DNA from: Atrina japonica
Taxonomy: Eukaryota; Mollusca; Bivalvia; Pterioida; Pinnidae
Reading direction: 5' to 3'
Length of the DNA: 64,000 nt
NCBI GenBank assembly: GCA_030159075.1
Contig: BROG01000264.1
Span: forward strand, 186,001-250,000
Below the pieces are notes generated by a model. The model saw nothing but the letters and a program-made list of their open reading frames with translations, was not told where the DNA came from and made no database searches. This document shows, piece by piece, positions 13,333-25,740 of the stretch. A program made the translations under genes and the position numbers. How positions within the stretch are numbered: the stretch's first letter is position 1; every line of letters begins with the position of its first letter.

Positions 13333-14984
13333 AGGAATAAGTAGTGTTCAGAAACTCTCAAGAACCTAAAAGATATTGTGCGATTATTTTTTTAAATTGG
13401 GGTATGGTTTAAACGATCCTAATATTTGTTTTGAGGTCAATAAACTTAAGGCTTAGGATTTAACCCTTTCAACCCTTCCGGCCGTAACAGACTTGTTTTA
13501 ACAATAGAAAAGAGCACGGGTTAAAATCTTGTGGACACTTTGACGCAGGTTGAGTGCATTGTATACCGCTATAATAGGTTATGTTGCCATATCATCAACA
13601 CTAATCCTTTAGATAAACACAAGTAGGTGAATTAAAACACTTATAAATACTGTAAACGTGGATATTTCCGCGTGTTGTTAATTACGCGATATTCGTATGC
13701 AAACCATACGTGTTTTTTTGTGGTATTTGTTTTCGTTTTTAGTAAGCGATGTCACAACTTACTGTAAGTAGTCATGTATTAAAGAATCATTCTTAGCATA
13801 TATGTAGGACTTGTACATCGGGGTAATTTACATGAAAAACTCCTCCTCGCGTATCCAGTGTAAAATACCCTCGACGTATAAATTCCCACGTAGGTGTACG
13901 ATTTCTCCTAATACGATGTGGTGATATTGCCAGAGACTCGATGATTGGTCTTCCAATATCAAACTGTCATGAGTTTTGTTTTATTATTTTGCTCCTTTTA
14001 TTACGTAATGAACAAAGCGAACAGAAATATATTTCACTGGGCAAATTACTAGAATTAACTACAATTCCATTTATCTTTATCCTCTATTAATTCAGTCAAT
14101 TACTTATTCATTTTAACTAAAGTTCGAAATGTAAACTGGTAAAGGGTACAAATGTTTTATCAAAGTGCACATATATGCAGTGAAACCTCGCCCAAACACC
14201 ACCTCGCTTAGAAGACCACTTCTCATTTCAGACCATAAATTTTCAGTCTCTTGATCATATCTCATAACTACAGAATCTCATTTAAGAGGCCACCTCACTA
14301 ATCAGACCACTTTGAGCCAGACTTGTGCTTTTGGTTGAGGATTTAATTTCGTTATTTTAGTAGGAAATTAAAACAAACGACAATTAATCCAAGACCAAAT
14401 TTGCACTTTGTAGGACACTTCAAATGAATAGACTACGACCTGTGACCTGCAATGTACCTATCTATATTTATGTATCATATAAAATAACAATCTATGTACA
14501 TTTCATGCGTCAAACATTGGGCTGAAAAAGGTGAAACCATGTATCGTATTGAAAAACGTTAACTTGAAAACTTGTTAAAATGTGTATGTAAAACACCTCC
14601 ATTAAATGTTAAGACTCAAAATTAACGAAAATTTATATCAACGAATTCATTTAAAGAACTCAAAATAATGTAAATCCATGAAAATAAATAAATTTGCAGT
14701 ATATACAATTTGGATGAAATGATCGTTCGTAGATTAAACATGTGCACGTAAGATTACAATACAAATTTTACGTTACATTTTGTTTCAATATTTTGAAATA
14801 TGATACATCTTGAAATGAATTCGTTGTGTGCTGCAATAACTCAGATACATAGTTAAAGATAACTGTTTAGAAATAGATAACAAATTAATGGTTCAAAACA
14901 GATTATACAACACTGGTCTTGGTATTCTGCTGTATCTGTGTATATTGGACTATATTTGATTGTGATATAATAATCACACAAGTG
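13333..14984. other. No gene; scattered decayed repeat-like sequence
   Basis: 13640-13790 has GTAAACGTGGATATTTCCGC-type sequence that looks like part of an old inverted-repeat element. 14177-14335 begins GTGAAACCTCGCCC and alternates short AGACCACTT/AGGCCACCT phrases like tail-to-tail MITE remnants. Neither has clean ends. Confidence 0.35.
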
Positions 14985-15065
14985 TTTGACGGGCCATTTA
15001 ATTGTGACGTCATAATGGAAAAGTTGGCCAAAAGGAGCCGTATCCTGCATTTGGCGATAGTTCAA
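14985..15065 (-). mobile_element. MITE family D fragment
   Basis: Contains GTGTTTGACGGGCCATTTAA, a CRE octamer (TGACGTCA at 15005-15012), GTTGGCCAAAAGGAGCCGTA and the end motif TTTGGCGATAGTTCAATT. Matches the elements at 51110-51215 and 57368-57510. Confidence 0.7.
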
Positions 15066-15203
15066 TTATTATGTTGAAAGGTATTGGCATATATTATTTG
15101 CCATTATAGTAATATAAGAAATACGTTTCTTTTTCCAGTGCTAGATAATTTGTGGTCAACTCTTATACATATGTATACATATTAATTAATAAAAGACAAT
15201 TAA

Positions 15204-15912
15204 AGTGGCGTTAGCTTTGTTTACACCCCCACCCACCCCAAAAATTCATTTTTTCTACTTTAACTACTTGTACGTAAAGTACAACAACAAAAAAGAGCTT
15301 TACAGAAACATAATTATATTCCTATATATTTTGTGAAAATAAGTCCATGTCCACTGTGGTATTCATATACAAATAGTAAACAAATTTAGTTAATCAATTG
15401 CAATTGAAAAAGTGCCAAACCAGGGTTTCTCAAGCAATTTTCACAAAACAAATAGGTATTTAAAGGGGTATTAGCTCTGTTTACTAAAAAGAATTGTACT
15501 TGTCTTTGATGTACATGTAAGAGCTATACACAGACATAAAAAAATCTTACATTCCTATATATTTTGTGGAAATAAGATCAAATCCAGTGTGGAATTCATA
15601 TAGAAATAGTAAGGTTGAGTTAATCAGCTGCAAGTCAAAAAGTGCTAAACCTGGGTTTCTCGAGCAATTTTCACAAAATATATGGGAATTTAAGTATTTT
15701 TATGCCCGTGTTTTTTGTATTTTTGTTATTGTAATTTGTATATCAATCTGAGCAGTAAAAAAGAGGGAAACAGTTAAAAAAATCAACTAATGCCCCTATA
15801 GGAATATTTATGCCTGTGTATATCTCTTTTTTGTTAATGTAATTTGTATACCAATCTAAGTAGTAAAAAGTATAAAGAAATTTTTGAAATAAAAAAAACA
15901 GCTTATACCCCT
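15204..15912. mobile_element. MITE family A, outer copy interrupted by a second copy
   Basis: The left end (TTAA then AGTGGCGTTAGCTTTGTTTA) runs to about 15463. The matching right part resumes at 15798 and ends AGCTTATACCCCT at 15912. Removing the inner element gives about 375 bp, the expected size of the family. The target-type TTAA is retained on the left; the right flank (TTCG) has decayed. Confidence 0.85.
15464..15797. mobile_element. MITE family A, inner nested copy
   Basis: Starts AGGGGTATTAGCTCTGTTTA after TTAA and ends CAACTAATGCCCCT. Internal inverted repeats CCTATATATTTTGTGGAAAT and TTTTCACAAAATATATGGG bracket a central segment containing AGTAAGGTTGAGTTAATCA. About 334 bp, no open frame. 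It sits in a TTAA site of the outer copy. Confidence 0.88.
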
Positions 15913-16288
15913 TTCGGTTCGACAATCGATACTTTGATGTTAATTATGTATTGATGATTTCTCAGGTATGGTGTAAAGTGAAACACTATCTGTCAGTTTA
16001 GTGTATCCCGAGAATATATTTCCCGGGGTATTGTAAAAGTGATGTATAGAACCCATGTTGATATTGTAACCTATTACCACTTAGATGTGAAATACGGAAA
16101 CACATTTATGTCGAATCGTCAATATATGAGTAAATTCATCGCTAAATTTATATTTCTACTTATGGACCTATACTTAAATCTTCATAATATGATCCATATT
16201 GGAAATAAAAATATTTTTAAAATGTGTAAAAAATGCCCCTTAAATGTTTTATTTGCTGTATAGTTGTTGTAATTCGCGAATGCTTTAA

Positions 16289-16631
16289 ATGGGCATTAGC
16301 TGTGTTTTATTTTAAATTTTGTTTCTCCTTTTTTAATACTTAGATTGATATACAATAACAAAAAGAGATATACACGGCATAAAAATTCCTGATTTTTTTG
16401 TGAAAATTGCTTGAGAAACCCAGGTTTGGCACTTTTTCACTTGCAATTGAAAAACTCATCCTTACTATTTGTATATGAATACCACACTGGGCCTGACCAT
16501 ATTTTCACAAAAAATATAGGAATATAAATTTTTTTTTGCTTGTGTTTATCTCTTATTTGTTAATGTACATCAAGTACAAGTAGTAAAAGTAGAAAAAATA
16601 TCGAAATAATTTTTGGGGTAAACACAGCCCT
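16289..16631. mobile_element. MITE family A, opposite orientation
   Basis: Flanked by TTAA on both sides (16285-16288 and 16632-16635). The ends are ATGGGCATTAGCTGTGTTTT and AACACAGCCCT, with the family's inner inverted repeats TTTTTGTGAAAATTGC and TTTTCACAAAAAATATAGG. Its central segment runs opposite to that of the copies at 15.2-15.8 kb. Confidence 0.9.
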
Positions 16632-17639
16632 TTAATGTCGCTATATTCTCAGTCAAAGAAAATTCTGCAAAATTAAATATCTGTGAATAAAAAACCTTAT
16701 ACTTATAAAGTATCAGAAATTCAATACGTAACCAATCAAAGTTGTAATATTTATTACCAATCAAAATTTATTCATATATAACCAGACATTATACACGAAT
16801 CACAAAATGTTTATAAGCTTTACTTCAAAGCTCTATGTATACACTGTATCCGTGAAATAGTCATAAGGCAATATAGCAAAGCACGAGATCATTAATTGAA
16901 TGGAAAAACAAGACAGATAACGGTCTATTATGTCATGTGTTTATTACACTTCTGTTTTTGGAAACGGTCTTGCACGAAAATCAATACCCGTGAATAAGTT
17001 CTTTTAAGGAAAACCTGAATTTTTATTCCTGTGAAATTAAACAACTATAAAGTACATGACATCAATATGTTTCCATATTATGCATGGAATGGAAATTGGA
17101 TCTCGTGACGTCAGAGTAGGTGTGTATGTTTTATTACCACATGATTTCTGTAGACATTGACACAATTATGATATCAATTATTGATGTAACTTTGATATAC
17201 GAAGTGTTGTCACGGACAAAGTACAAAACAATAAAGTAAAACCTTAAATAAACAATGTCTTCGCGCACCTGAACTCCTAACTGACGCGACAATTAACAAC
17301 CCATTTCTGATCAGGGAAGATTTAACCTGACCTTTGAATATATACAATTTCTCTAGTGGTGAAATTCATGATAATAATAATAATATCTACTTTTGATTAT
17401 TAAAACATTTCACAAAATATAAATTACTTTTTATGCATATGGAAGAAGTAAAACAGGGATTTAAAAAAACAAATAAAATACAACTTCTGAAAATGTATGA
17501 ACAAGTATTGAATTTGAATAACAATTTATTCAGCAATTTGTTATTGGACTATATTTTCATACACAAAAAAATCCACAAAATTAAGACAGTGTCGACCACT
17601 GACAACAATTTGTCGGTCATACGCATTACAGTAACAATA
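16632..17639. other. No gene recognised
   Basis: AT-rich; a full CRE octamer TGACGTCA lies at 17106-17113 without any visible promoter context. Confidence 0.4.
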
Positions 17640-17765
17640 TTATTTGTCAACTGGGCATTTTGGTGTGTATGTTTGTCATGATAAAATATGCTAGATTCTG
17701 CGCATTACACGAGTATTTCATATACAGACGCGAACTACGTAATGATAGATTTAAGTTACTCTTTT
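17640..17765 (+). pseudogene. Retroelement reverse-transcriptase C-terminal fragment, decayed
   Basis: The frame beginning at 17687 reads YARFCALHEYFIYRRELRND, which lines up with YARACSTYEHFIYRCKLLTD of the better-preserved copy at 45.1 kb. The preceding GVYV match is in a different frame, so the fragment carries a frameshift. It is one of several such remnants in the window. Confidence 0.7.
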
Positions 17766-17868
17766 AGATTAGAAAATTAGCAAATCTTGAAATACGATAA
17801 ATGAATGTAGATAATGTCTCATAGTTTTATTTATCATAACTGTACTTACCAAATACGTAAATACAAAA

Positions 17869-17873
17869 TTATA

Positions 17874-17904
<31 letters not shown>
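17869..17904. repeat. (GATA)n microsatellite
   Basis: About eight ATAG/GATA units. Confidence 0.95.
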
Positions 17905-17906
<2 letters not shown>

Positions 17907-18090
17907 TAATGATACAACTGATTACGCAGATAGATTAACTAGTTATAGGTTTACCAATGTAAAGTGGCACACCAGGGGTCTGTGAAAAAAAAACCCAAAA
18001 CAACATGGTCTATTTTCCAAAAATAGAAATACAATGGTAAAACGTGACTTCATGCATTACTATAGCTCTGACACCACGGTTATGATTCAA

Positions 18091-18180
18091 TTAACCCTTT
18101 CGTCCCTAAATATCTACATGGCATGTTCTTGTCTATTGTTTAGACAGGTCTATTATGGTCTGTAGGGATGACAGGATTAG
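18091..18180. mobile_element. MITE family F, 90-bp inverted-repeat element
   Basis: Left end TTAACCCTTTCGTCCCT and right end GTAGGGATGACAGGATTAG form an imperfect terminal inverted repeat. A second, better-matched copy is at 54824-54913, with GACAGGTCTATTATGGTCTG as shared interior. Confidence 0.8.
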
Positions 18181-18691
18181 GACTTGGTTGTGTTTGTAAA
18201 TACGTGCCCAATTAACGTGGTAGACCAAACTTTAGATAGATTCATAGATAAATTGATAGAAATATGAATAGTTAGATAAATATCCAGAAAGATAAACAAA
18301 ATAATTCAAATAGCCAATACGCAAATGAATAAATAATATTGTTTTATCTTTAGTGAAAACTTTAATCCTTTGAACATGCTGGAATGAATTAAGCAGTTTT
18401 GAATTCCCATGGAAACGGTTAAATGATTTTACACTGTTTTATTTGACTCTTGCGTGATATTATTCCGATGACTTATGTGATGAGTTGCATACATCCAACT
18501 TCAAAACAGTTTTAATGGCAACCAACAATCAGAGTACCTGGCATATGGTGTTTGAAGATGCCATAAATTCCATTCATTTGCAATCTCATCTCATCTTTGT
18601 TGTAGCGGTATCAGTTACCACCACTCTTTTTCTCTCTCCATCTATGATTCACAATATTAGGTGAATTCGACAATTCCTGTTCCCAAATCCT

Positions 18692-18693
<2 letters not shown>

Positions 18694-18730
<37 letters not shown>

Positions 18731-18741
18731 GAGAGAGAGAG
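18694..18741. repeat. (GA)n microsatellite
   Basis: GA run with one ATCGA interruption. Confidence 0.95.
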
Positions 18742-19005
18742 ATCTGTTAATTTGTTTATTTTTATGACTTGTCAACGACGGTTTGTTACTGTAAGGTACA
18801 TACAAATCGTACGTTGCCTCGTGTTTAAATCTAATCAGAGAAAAGGCACACTTAAGTACGGAATTGGAACATTGCATTACCATTAATTACATTATCATAT
18901 TGTGTTTGTAGCGAATATGATTTTTAGCTTCTACATTCATTCAAAAGTGTGCATTTCTCGTAAGTATATTTGTATAGAGATTTTACAAATTCACATGCAC
19001 ACGCG

Positions 19006-19105
<100 letters not shown>

Positions 19106-19365
19106 TGCCATATTATGATTTACGGAATATAAAAAAATTTCGAGCAAAAGTATTTGCAGGAAATATTATTTTCATTGGAGGACACATGGTTTTGTATGTT
19201 TAATATATTTGTAAATATTTTGTACAAGGAAAAGGTAAAGGTAAAAGGAACAAGGAATTTGTTTGAAACATAATTTTATATTTTACTGTTGGTTCTTTCA
19301 CACACGTGTTTACCCAAAATCTGTGTTTGTTTCTTTGTATCCGGAGTGAAATTCACAAGAAGAGC

Positions 19366-19400
<35 letters not shown>

Positions 19401-19403
19401 TAA

Positions 19404-19445
<42 letters not shown>

Positions 19446-19456
19446 TAATAATATTA
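19366..19456. repeat. (AAT)n microsatellite
   Basis: AAT/ATA repeats with one GATAAG interruption; poly-Ile and poly-Leu frames are artefacts. Confidence 0.97.
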
Positions 19457-19467
19457 ATTCAGATACC

Positions 19468-19610
19468 AAAGTATAAATAGTCAGAAGCTTCATGAAATAC
19501 TGCAAAAATCTGGTGAACACTGAACAAACACGGACATCTGTAAATCCAGAGGTGGGAACAGGTGCCATGGAAAACATACCTTGTTGATCGAGCACACCAG
19601 CCGTGTTGCC
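19468..19610 (-). mobile_element. Retroelement 3' tail fragment
   Basis: Minus-strand copy of the tail following the reverse-transcriptase remnant at 45.3-45.6 kb. Shared words on this strand are GATACCAAAGTATAAAT, TCTGGTGAACACTGAACAAA, CCAGAGGTGGGA and CAGGTGCCATGG. Confidence 0.7.
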
Positions 19611-20304
19611 ACAGATTCGAATGATATAAGTTTGGAAAAAAATCCTCGGTATACACGATTTAATAACTACTATCGAACAAGTTCAAGTTCAAGTTCAGTC
19701 AATGGTATAAAGAAAATACAGCATACATATATACAATACATATCACTGTGTTACATAGCAAGGTGCATGTACTATTATAGGAAAAGTAGTAGTATTAAAT
19801 GTATAAGTATAGATGTGTACAGAAGGAAGGAAAGAAAGAAAATAAGAAAAAAAAAACCCAAAACATTGTGATCATTACTACTACTGTGTTACAATAAATA
19901 ATAATTTGAAAGAATATTATAAGTTATAAGTTATTATATTATAAGAGGTAATTCAACATTTTATTTAGTAAAACATTGTAATTCCACACAAGGTCATTAT
20001 ACTGACCATAAAATATTGACCTTACATCGATATCTGTTAAATTTTATACCCAATTTGCCCAACGCTCTGTTTCAATTGGAAGTTTGTGGTTGCAGGTCCA
20101 AAATCTAAAATAATTGGTTAGCATCTAAAATATTTAGATATTCTTCATATTCATTTTTTCTTAATAGATTTTCAACTTCCGATATCCATTTTTAATTGAT
20201 CATACGTTTATATCTAAACATTTCTGTTTATCCTATTTCTGTTTATGTAATTTAGGCAGGAGCATTGGAAAGTTCATTTACATATACATCCATACAATCC
20301 ACTT

Positions 20305-20472
20305 ATATTGAACCCTGCTACATCGAATTTCCTCTTTTTTCCTCTTGAAGTCCTTATGGTTTCCAAGCCAAATTCCTTGATAACCATTATAAACCGGCTA
20401 TTTTGAAACCCTTCTTTATTTGAAAGAAAAATTAATTCCCCTTTGATTTCAATTTATCCGGGTTCGGCTGTA
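20305..20472. mobile_element. Possible TA-flanked MITE
   Basis: Ends TATTGAACCCTGCTACATCG and TATCCGGGTTCGGCTGTA are weakly complementary, in the style of mariner-type short elements starting TACAG. The match is imperfect and only one copy is seen. Confidence 0.4.
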
Positions 20473-20751
20473 TTTGTGATAATTATATATAAACATTTGT
20501 ATACTCATTATCTTAAGAAAGGGGAATACTTATCCATTCCCAACTGAACACTAACATTCAAGGGTAAGGTACCCAGATCTCCATAGACCATAAAACTTGG
20601 TTTATTTTTTCTTCGAACTCAAAAGTAATTTACAAATGACAAGACAAAGTCTTCCATTTCATGGTAGATATCCTCACTGAAATTAATGAAACTACATTTT
20701 TAATCGGGTTACTGGATTGTTTTAAAGTTGACCGCTGTTTCATTCTATAGG

Positions 20752-20890
20752 ATGTCGGTGATTCGATCGTGATGCTAACGTGATGCTGACTCTTTCCGGA
20801 CACCTGATCCCATCCCGTTTGGGATTCGCAGTTGTTAAGGGATTAATGGATTTTGAGTTTTGATTATCCATTGGTACTTCTTAATTTTTA
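20752..20890 (+). mobile_element. Dispersed repeat family B copy
   Basis: Contains GATGCTGACTCTTTCCGGAC, CCTGATCCCATCCCGTTTGG and TATCCATTGGTACTTCTTAA, in the same order as the copy at 61290. Confidence 0.75.
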
Positions 20891-20962
20891 CTTAATATAC
20901 AAGAAAAATATAAAGATACTCCGGTTACATGGACTCTGCGGCAGGTAGACGTACATAATTTA

Positions 20963-20966
<4 letters not shown>

Positions 20967-21046
<80 letters not shown>
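20967..21046. repeat. (AT)n microsatellite
   Basis: About 80 bp of AT repeats. Confidence 0.97.
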
Positions 21047-21049
<3 letters not shown>

Positions 21050-21585
21050 CGCATGCATATCCCATCTAATTCTGCATTGTCAAACAGAGCTATTTTTAAA
21101 GAATAATTTGTCACTATTTCTGAATGATACTTTTAATACAATACTCTTTCTTCAATAATACCGGGATAACATTACTGTATTCAAACCATCTGATAGTATC
21201 AAATATAACACCATCAAATAACGAAAAACATTGAAAGAATCACGAAACCGTGTGGTATAGAAAAAAGGTAGAAATGTCTGAAATTCGATCATTCCATAGC
21301 GAGTATTGAAACAAAACTTATTCCTCATTTCTCATTCTTGTCACTCAGAACGCCATCATGAATACGTGAACAGATGGTTTAAACAATGGCGTCGTCATAC
21401 GCCGAGTCTGATTGTTATCGTCTGTCATTCCGCGAAATAAAATAGATCCGAAAACATAACTACGAATAAAAAAATCTGGTGGCCAATTGAGGATGAATAA
21501 TGTGTTTGATATCTAAATTTTATTCCCAACCCCCAGCGTTTGTGTTCTATAAATGTACAAATTTTAGTTTTTTTTCTACATTTAA

Positions 21586-21939
21586 AGGGGCATTAGCTGT
21601 GTTTTTTTTTTCTCAAAATTTCTCTTTCCATTTTTACAACTTCAATTGATATATAATAATAAAAAAGATATATAAAAAGGCATTAAAATTCTAAAATTCC
21701 TATATATTTTGTGAAAATTGCTTGAGAAACACAGGTATGGCACTTGATTAACTCAACCTTACTATTTGTATAGAGGTACTACACTGGACCTGACTTTATT
21801 TTCACAAAATTTATGGGAATATAAGATTTTCTTTGCCTGTGCATTACCTCTTATTTGTTATTGATCATCAAGTACAAATAGTAAAAGAAGTAAAAAATCG
21901 AATTTTGTTGTTGTTGTTGTAAACACAGCTAATGCCCCT
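21586..21939. mobile_element. MITE family A, best-preserved copy
   Basis: A 354-bp element with near-perfect terminal inverted repeats, AGGGGCATTAGCTGTGTTT at the left and AAACACAGCTAATGCCCCT at the right. Exact TTAA flanks lie at 21582-21585 and 21940-21943. Inner inverted repeats CCTATATATTTTGTGAAAAT and TTTTCACAAAATTTATGGG allow an extended foldback. A TTAA duplication is typical of piggyBac-type insertion, but these ends do not begin with the usual piggyBac CCC, so the superfamily is unresolved. Confidence 0.92.
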
Positions 21940-22493
21940 TTAACATGTGGAAATATGGTCATATCCACATCAAAATTGTAACTAAAGGTATCAATATAAC
22001 TTTGGGATTGTTAATAATATTGATGATGATAATAATAAAAAAAAATAATAGAATATATTATATAAAATTTTTCATTACAGTTTTTAAAAAAAAACTTATA
22101 TAATAACACTCCAAAATACAAACTGAGATTATATTAATTCGTATTAACATTTTATTTCGGTGTCAAGGAAGTTTGTAATATTAACAAAGTTATCGACCAC
22201 TTTCCATTTGCTGTTTCTTTTCTCTTGTTTATAGTTTTTGTTATACCAAAACACATTTGTATCGGACTACAGGTAGTTTAAGAATAAAATATAAAAATAT
22301 AGATATTAAAGTATTAACTGCCAGGAGGTTCAAAAGACATAATACAGATATCGGGAAAATCTAAAGATGGGACGGTGTCCGCTATAACATTTAAATTGAC
22401 GTATTTATCAATGTATAAACCAGCCATTTTTTAAATAGAGAATTTCCTAAAAAAGAAAAAAGATTGTGTTACCAGGTCTTCCCTGTATGATAG

Positions 22494-22747
22494 TATGGTT
22501 GGTTGTATTGTTGTTTAACGTCCCACTTAAAAATGCCGATGAATGGCTTCAAATTTTGGTCAATGCTCGTCACTTACGACCATTGAACAGTGAGGGCTCT
22601 TTAACGTGCAGACCCCTACTGTGACACGGATCTCAGTTTTTACTGTCTCAACCGAAGGACACGAATCCGACCTGCCGCCGGCTGGACTCGCACTCACGGC
22701 CTCACGATCAAGAGTCGAGCGCGCTACCAACTGAGTCAGGCCGGCTC
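22494..22747 (-). mobile_element. tRNA-derived SINE, family 1, intact
   Basis: A 254-bp minus-strand copy, the same length as the one at 12846. The 3' tail (TTGTTGTTTAACGTCCCAC on the plus strand) lies at the left. Box A (complement of CAACTGAGTCAGGCC) and a degraded box B (complement of GGACTCGCACTC) lie at the right. Flanking 14-bp repeats TCCCTGTATgATAG and TCCCTGTATtATAG (22480-22493 and 22748-22761) differ at one base. A minus-strand open frame of 68 codons is inside it. Confidence 0.92.
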
Positions 22748-22854
22748 TCCCTGTATTATAGAACAAATGATAAGGACATAATTTAATAATGTGTGCCTGC
22801 GTGTTTGTGATAAGTCATCATAAATAAACGAGAAAAGAGTATCGAGAATCGCGA

Positions 22855-23275
22855 TTAATGTCAACATTTCGCAAAATTTACTGTCGGTATAATGACCTTG
22901 TTCGCAACTACTATGTTTCTCTAATTGAAAAAATTAGTTATCTGTCTTTACCGATGTTGACAATGATTTGTTCCTCCGACTTGTTTTATTTAAATTAGAT
23001 TGTGGACTCACGTCGCGTGAGACTTGTATGCAGAGGATACTCATTCCTCCATGACACCTGATCCCACCTCTGTATTTTCGGAGATCCGTGTTCGTCCAAT
23101 GTTCACCAGATTTGTCTTCTGAACTTCTTTACGATTAATACTTTGGCATCTGTGATTTTTATGCATGTATCTTTTTACAGCGGTTACTCTTCGATGGATT
23201 TCACAAATACATTTAGATGTAGTATTCGGCCTTGTAGCATACCATTTTTCTATTTCGGAAATATACATCTATTTA
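22855..23275 (+). pseudogene. Retroelement C-terminal fragment with 3' tail
   Basis: From 22863 one frame reads TFRKIYCRYNDLV then RNYYVSLIEKI, matching the TFRKFYSRYNSLV and CDYSVSLSEML of the copy at 45.25 kb. The tail follows with TGTGGACTCACG, GAGGATACT, GACACCTGATCCCACCTCTG and TACTTTGGCATCTGTGA. The reverse-transcriptase core and 5' part are absent (5'-truncated remnant). Confidence 0.8.
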
Positions 23276-24329
23276 TGATTCGATCTCAACTGGGTAAGTG
23301 TTATTGACAGTAATTATTACTGGGCATTTATTTTGGCCACTTTTTGTACTTTAGTATTATGCATATATTAATCAACTAATAGATATATTCATCAGAGAAA
23401 CAAAGTATTAGATATATTATCATTAGAGATCAGTTTCCATACTATGTATGTCAAAATATTACTTTTGTTGCATTTCACGAGTGAAGTTCTTGGTTCAACG
23501 TTGTATATCATTAATTTTAATCTTGGTTCAGTTCCAATCTGTTGTAATATATGGACGGAAAAACGCAAAAATAATAACAGTTAGTTCTATACAATAAAAT
23601 GTTTTATGTGTTTAGTAACTACCACTACTTTATTGACACTTTGGGTATTTGACTCAAGGCTTACTTTTAATTCTTTATCGTAGGCGTACAAGTAAGTAGA
23701 TCTTAGATTTTTTTCATATACGACTCATATAATGTTTAATGTTTCGAATGCCGAACCCGATCCATCCATTTAGATTATTATTTTAGACAATTAAAAGCCA
23801 TCGGGTCTCCTGGATACAGGGATTTAGTTCTCGTAATAACCGAGGGCATTATATCTGCAAGCTGTACGGTATCTCGCTTTCCCTACTGTATAATAAAGAA
23901 TACAAAACTATCGCATCTCGGTGATTTCCCACGATGGTATTTACCACGCGGTAACGAAGCAGGTACGTTGCTGTCAGCGCACTTTGCTGGCAATAAAAAA
24001 TATTCTAAACGAGGAAAAGTATATAAACGCAATCATTTTAAAATTAAGAAATCCTGTGGTTATCTGTGGGCCATTTGAAACCACTTAAATCTCGAAGTTG
24101 ATATGTCCACTGAGAGTGACAGTAAAATAATGTTCGATTCTAAGGTACCGAAGTAAATTGTATATCCGGTGATTGAACATTCAGGTGAAACAATGAAACG
24201 AGATAAAATATTTCATGTAACGAAGAAGTTTTATGGATGCAAATTTGAAACAATCGATTTCTGTTCCTAAAGTAATGGTAGCTGCAGATTTTACCATCTG
24301 CTGGCGTCGCTAGGATATACAACTTTTAA
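23276..24329. other. No gene recognised
   Basis: About 1 kb of mostly AT-rich sequence. 23820-23970 is somewhat richer in GC (CGAGGGCATTATATC, ACCACGCGGTAACGAAGC) but shows no coding frame. Confidence 0.35.
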
Positions 24330-24420
24330 CTTAAAATTATTCGCACGACCGTCGGGCACGTAAACCTCGAAAGTTCTTTTCGCACGACCGCCGTGCACTT
24401 AAAGTCGAAAATTCTCCGTG
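24330..24420. repeat. Two-copy direct repeat, about 40 bp
   Basis: TTCGCACGACCG[TC/CC]GNGCAC followed by AAA..TCGAAA..TTCT occurs twice in tandem immediately upstream of the 39-bp array. Confidence 0.75.
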
Positions 24421-24491
24421 AGAAAACACGAATTGATTATGATAACGTGAGAATTATGCGAACAGGTAAATGCAGCTGTCTATATGTCCAG

Positions 24492-24680
24492 AATTTGCAC
24501 AGGATGGTCATGCACATAGATTTCCGAAGTTTATGCAGGACGGTCGGGTGTATATATTTCCTGGATTTTTGCAGGAGGGTCGTGTGCATAGATTTACTGA
24601 ATTTGTGCGGGACGGTGGTGTGCATAGATTTCCAGACTTTGTGCAAGACGGTCGAGTGCATAGATTTTCACAATTTGAGC
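24492..24680. repeat. Minisatellite, 39-bp unit, about 5 copies
   Basis: Units contain ATAGATTTCC[AG]GA, a TTTGTGCAGGACGGTCG block and [TG]GTGCATAGATTT. Since 39 is divisible by three, several frames on both strands remain open. One reads a 13-residue repeat (QDGRVHRFPDF-like), another MQDGR-type. Copies differ by many substitutions, so this is an old array. Confidence 0.9.
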
Positions 24681-25514
24681 ACGCCATAATGATCATGCGA
24701 ATTAACCCTCGATATATCGATATTCTCGACGGCAAAGTTCTATTTCTCTCTATATATCTTCATGTAAAACAACATTTATTTTTCTAAAAACTAGTAAAAA
24801 TATCATTTCCCATTGAATTTCAATGCAATTTTCACTATTACCTTTAATATTTTGATGGTTCTGGTTGTTTTTTTTTTTTTGTATTACATTTCCAATGTTT
24901 CATTTTATAGTACTGATGCGTTTTACAAGATACAAAGTTTTAATGTCTCTTTTTCATTTGTGTAAATAGAGAATTCTGACATAAAGAATTTGATTTTATG
25001 TTTATATTGCTGAATCTTGAAAACAGAAAATTTGAACATTTAGGAGCAAAATGAGATATTGAGATGAGTTTTATGGTATAAATTTTATAAATGTTGATTT
25101 AGAAATGACTCCATGAATAGTATAAAAATATATAGAGAAAAATAAAAAGTTGCATTAATTCTGGCGTGTCATATATATATATAAAAGCACAAATACATTT
25201 CGATGTTTATATTGTGACAAATATTCATGTATATGTATTTGTTTGGTGATCATACGTCGTTCAAAGACGAATATGTAGATTTGTAATCATGTAAACATTG
25301 TTTTTTCTTAATCAATTCGGGCAATACCTTTTGAATTAAAAAATCGGGGGATGCCAGTGTGGCTAGCTCTTTTGACACCAACTTCATCACAGTGCTGTTA
25401 ATTTGTTGCTTTAATGTTACAGTATGTGTAAGAAATAACAGTATAACTCTAAAAACTATAAGGGGAGGATCCGTAAAGGTGTAAAATAGTTCTAGACGGA
25501 ATCTGTTATTGGAT
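24681..25514. other. No gene recognised
   Basis: AT-rich sequence without repeats or frames of note. Confidence 0.4.
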
Positions 25515-25740
25515 CTACATAGAAGTGATGTATTGTTCCTTTCACCTGTATTTACATGTGTTGCGTCAACGAAACTGTGCTGATTTCGGCACAGCGCTGA
25601 CAGCGACTTTTGTACGTCCGCAACGCACGTGTAAAGGATGCAGATTATATTTAATTAAAAACCGGCTCGGGGTTAAATCCAGGCCTAATTGTTTCTCGGG
25701 TATGAGTAGGATTGTCATTAGCAATTGATTCTTTAGCACT
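25515..25740. promoter_or_regulatory. GC-richer island, candidate conserved non-coding element
   Basis: A local rise in GC with motif-dense sequence (TGTTGCGTCAACGA, TGCTGATTTCGGCACAGCGC, CGCAACGCACGTG, ATTAAAAACCGGCTCGGGG) inside an AT-rich background. No splice-bounded coding frame is visible. The call rests on composition only. Confidence 0.25.

Noticed and set aside
22560..22766. 68-codon minus-strand frame
   Set aside because: It reads the SINE at 22494-22747 from its tRNA-like head.
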